Source: an uncultured Eggerthella sp.
GTDB taxonomy: Bacteria > Actinomycetota > Coriobacteriia > Coriobacteriales > Eggerthellaceae
Direction: 5' to 3'
DNA length: 13,829 bases
NCBI GenBank assembly: GCA_900542265.1
Contig: UQML01000040.1
Span: forward strand, 1-13,829
Shown here: positions 12,818 to 13,829 of the stretch, piece by piece
Layout: every line of letters starts with the position of its first letter
How positions within the stretch are numbered: position 1 is the first letter of the stretch
Position numbers and translations under genes: made by a program
The notes under the pieces: model-generated
Databases searched by the model: none
Told to the model about the DNA's origin: nothing
What the model saw: only the letters and a program-made list of their open reading frames with translations

Positions 12818-13690
12818 TTAGTTCCATTCAAAAATGCCGTAATTGAGATGGGGCTTTGCATCGGTCTCGTCGGCATCGACATCGATTAATTGGAAGCGCG
12901 CCTCGTTTTCACTGACGCGCCACATGCGTGTAGTAAGGGTTTGACCGGGAATAACCGGGGATGTGATGCGTGTCTTAAAACGTGTCATGCGCGAAGGCTC
13001 ATGGGGAATAAATGTTGAGATTAGATGACGCATAGCAAAACCGCCGAGACTTACCCCATGGACAATAGGACGCTCAAAACCAGTTTGCTCGGTATAAGCC
13101 CAGTCAATATGCTGTTGATGCCAATCTCCCATAAGGCGATAGATCAAAGGCATGTTGTAGGGAATCGTTTCGGTGATTTCTGCATCAGAGGATCGCTTGG
13201 GAATTTCTACCAGATCACGAGGAGGCTTAGAGCCGCCCCAACCCCCATCATTAATACAAACATCCCACGTTTCAACCGTGCAAAGATGGGTTCCATCAGC
13301 GCTATAGCTTCGACCAGTTTGTTTTGAGAGACACCCTCTTCCAACCCCGCGGTCATAGAGCGCATCCTGGGTCACAAAAGTTTCTACGCGATCGGACATT
13401 TTAAAGGGAGCGTGCATGCGTAACTCAAAACCATAATGGAGCGATCCTGAGTAGTCATAGCCGTAATCAAGGGTGCGCGTCATTTCTTCATTGACGGTAA
13501 GCGGCACACCAAAGATAGGCAATACGGCGAGGTGGGGGTTGTTCGCATCGCCTTCGTTGACGTATTCCAGATCTGTGATGCCATCATAGGCTGCATTGCA
13601 ACCAAGCGCACAAATCTCTAAGTCCCTAAAGTCATAGGAACGCACAAACGGACCAAATTCTTTTCCCACAATGTCAGTGCTGATAGCCAT
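12818..13690 (-). CDS. MaoC-like double-hotdog acyl-CoA dehydratase/hydratase
   Basis: The 290-aa length and two halves fit the hydratase-2 double hotdog: an N-terminal half with G-V-P-L-T-V-N-E-E, L-H-Y-G-F-E-L and a C-terminal half with the motif region Y-R-L-M-G-D-W-H-Q-Q-H-I-D (184-196), then G-F-E-R-P-I-V-H-G-V-S-L-G-G (204-217). The catalytic Asp189 and His194 are present, but the Asn normally two residues after the Asp is His191. The family adds water to trans-2-enoyl-CoA to give the (R)-3-hydroxy form. AAGGAG seven bases before the ATG overlaps the end of the upstream ligase gene, only 11 bp away, so the two are co-transcribed. Substrate chain unknown. Confidence 0.87.
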   Translation of the reverse strand: MAISTDIVGKEFGPFVRSYDFRDLEICALGCNAAYDGITDLEYVNEGDANNPHLAVLPIFGVPLTVNEEMTRTLDYGYDYSGSLHYGFELRMHAPFKMSDRVETFVTQDALYDRGVGRGCLSKQTGRSYSADGTHLCTVETWDVCINDGGWGGSKPPRDLVEIPKRSSDAEITETIPYNMPLIYRLMGDWHQQHIDWAYTEQTGFERPIVHGVSLGGFAMRHLISTFIPHEPSRMTRFKTRITSPVIPGQTLTTRMWRVSENEARFQLIDVDADETDAKPHLNYGIFEWN

Positions 13691-13701
13691 GAGGTGACTC
13701 C

Positions 13702-13829
13702 TTAGCGCAATAACTTCTTTTCGATTTTCATGCTGCAGGTACGGGGGAAATCGTCGACCACTTCAAAGAACTCGGGCACTTTAAACGATGCCATGTGGTC
13801 AATACAGTATTGTTTGAGCTCTTCTAGTG
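13702..13829 (-). CDS. C-terminal fragment of an AMP-forming acyl-CoA ligase
   Basis: The window ends inside this gene; 41 codons and the TAA are visible. The peptide contains L-E-E-L-K-Q-Y-C, A-S-F-K-V-P-E-F-F and F-P-R-T-C-S-M-K-I-E-K-K-L-L-R, the closing domain of the ANL superfamily. The lysine in S-M-K-I is at the place of the conserved catalytic lysine (usually T/S-G-K-I); Met replaces the common Gly. It activates a carboxylic acid with ATP and CoA and is the upstream partner of the MaoC gene. The CaiC type is possible given the CaiD-like gene nearby, but this piece cannot decide the substrate. Confidence 0.88.
   Translation of the reverse strand, partial: LEELKQYCIDHMASFKVPEFFEVVDDFPRTCSMKIEKKLLR

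Overview
The window reads as a chromosomal segment of a mid-GC bacterium. The best guess is an anaerobic actinobacterium of the Coriobacteriia/Eggerthellales type. This rests on the mix of strong GGAGG-type ribosome sites, a stand-alone DUF362 protein, a Pip-type permease beside a TetR gene, and an acyl-CoA ligase/MaoC/MFS/MBL operon. It is an inference from gene content; there is no rRNA or other marker gene. Bases 1-26 are not genomic: they match the 3' end of the Illumina Nextera read-1 transposase adapter, so position 1 is a contig edge with untrimmed adapter and real sequence starts at 27.

Layout. (i) 27-104: the last 25 codons of a membrane protein, probably a DMT-type transporter. (ii) 118-1342: a TetR regulator divergent from a small HsmA/TIGR03987-type membrane protein. 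The space between them holds three copies of TGAAC-N3-GTTCA placed around a clear promoter. (iii) 1450-3562, minus strand: a 52-aa small ORF overlapping thpR (RNA 2',3'-cyclic phosphodiesterase) by 4 nt, then a DUF362 protein and a 111-aa unknown protein. (iv) 3743-4858: a membrane-anchored endonuclease/exonuclease/phosphatase-fold protein. (v) 4973-7755: a second TetR regulator divergent from a 666-aa YhgE/Pip-type permease. The permease gene is GC-richer than its flanks, with a palindromic operator candidate and a possible GTG-started leader ORF. (vi) 7826-8374: a GNAT acetyltransferase. (vii) 8675-9460: a CaiD-like crotonase with both catalytic glutamates, followed by a strong bidirectional terminator. 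(viii) 9642-10259: about 600 bases without a supportable gene. (ix) 10260-13829, minus strand: an operon of acyl-CoA ligase (only its C-terminus is in the window), double-hotdog MaoC hydratase, MFS transporter and MBL-fold hydrolase. It ends in a C-rich, G-poor transcript tail that looks like a Rho loading site.

How the genes may work together. Two local circuits are TetR plus membrane protein modules, probably sensing and exporting or resisting membrane-active compounds. The right-hand operon plus the CaiD-like crotonase suggests uptake of a carboxylic acid (MFS), CoA activation (ligase), hydration of an enoyl-CoA (MaoC and/or crotonase) and hydrolysis of an intermediate (MBL). The substrate cannot be read from the sequence. 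No CRISPR array, tRNA, rRNA, insertion sequence or clear phage gene was seen. The most unusual points are the triple operator, the hidden 52-aa ORF coupled to thpR, an Asn-to-His change in the MaoC hydratase motif, and the strand-skewed tract after the operon.
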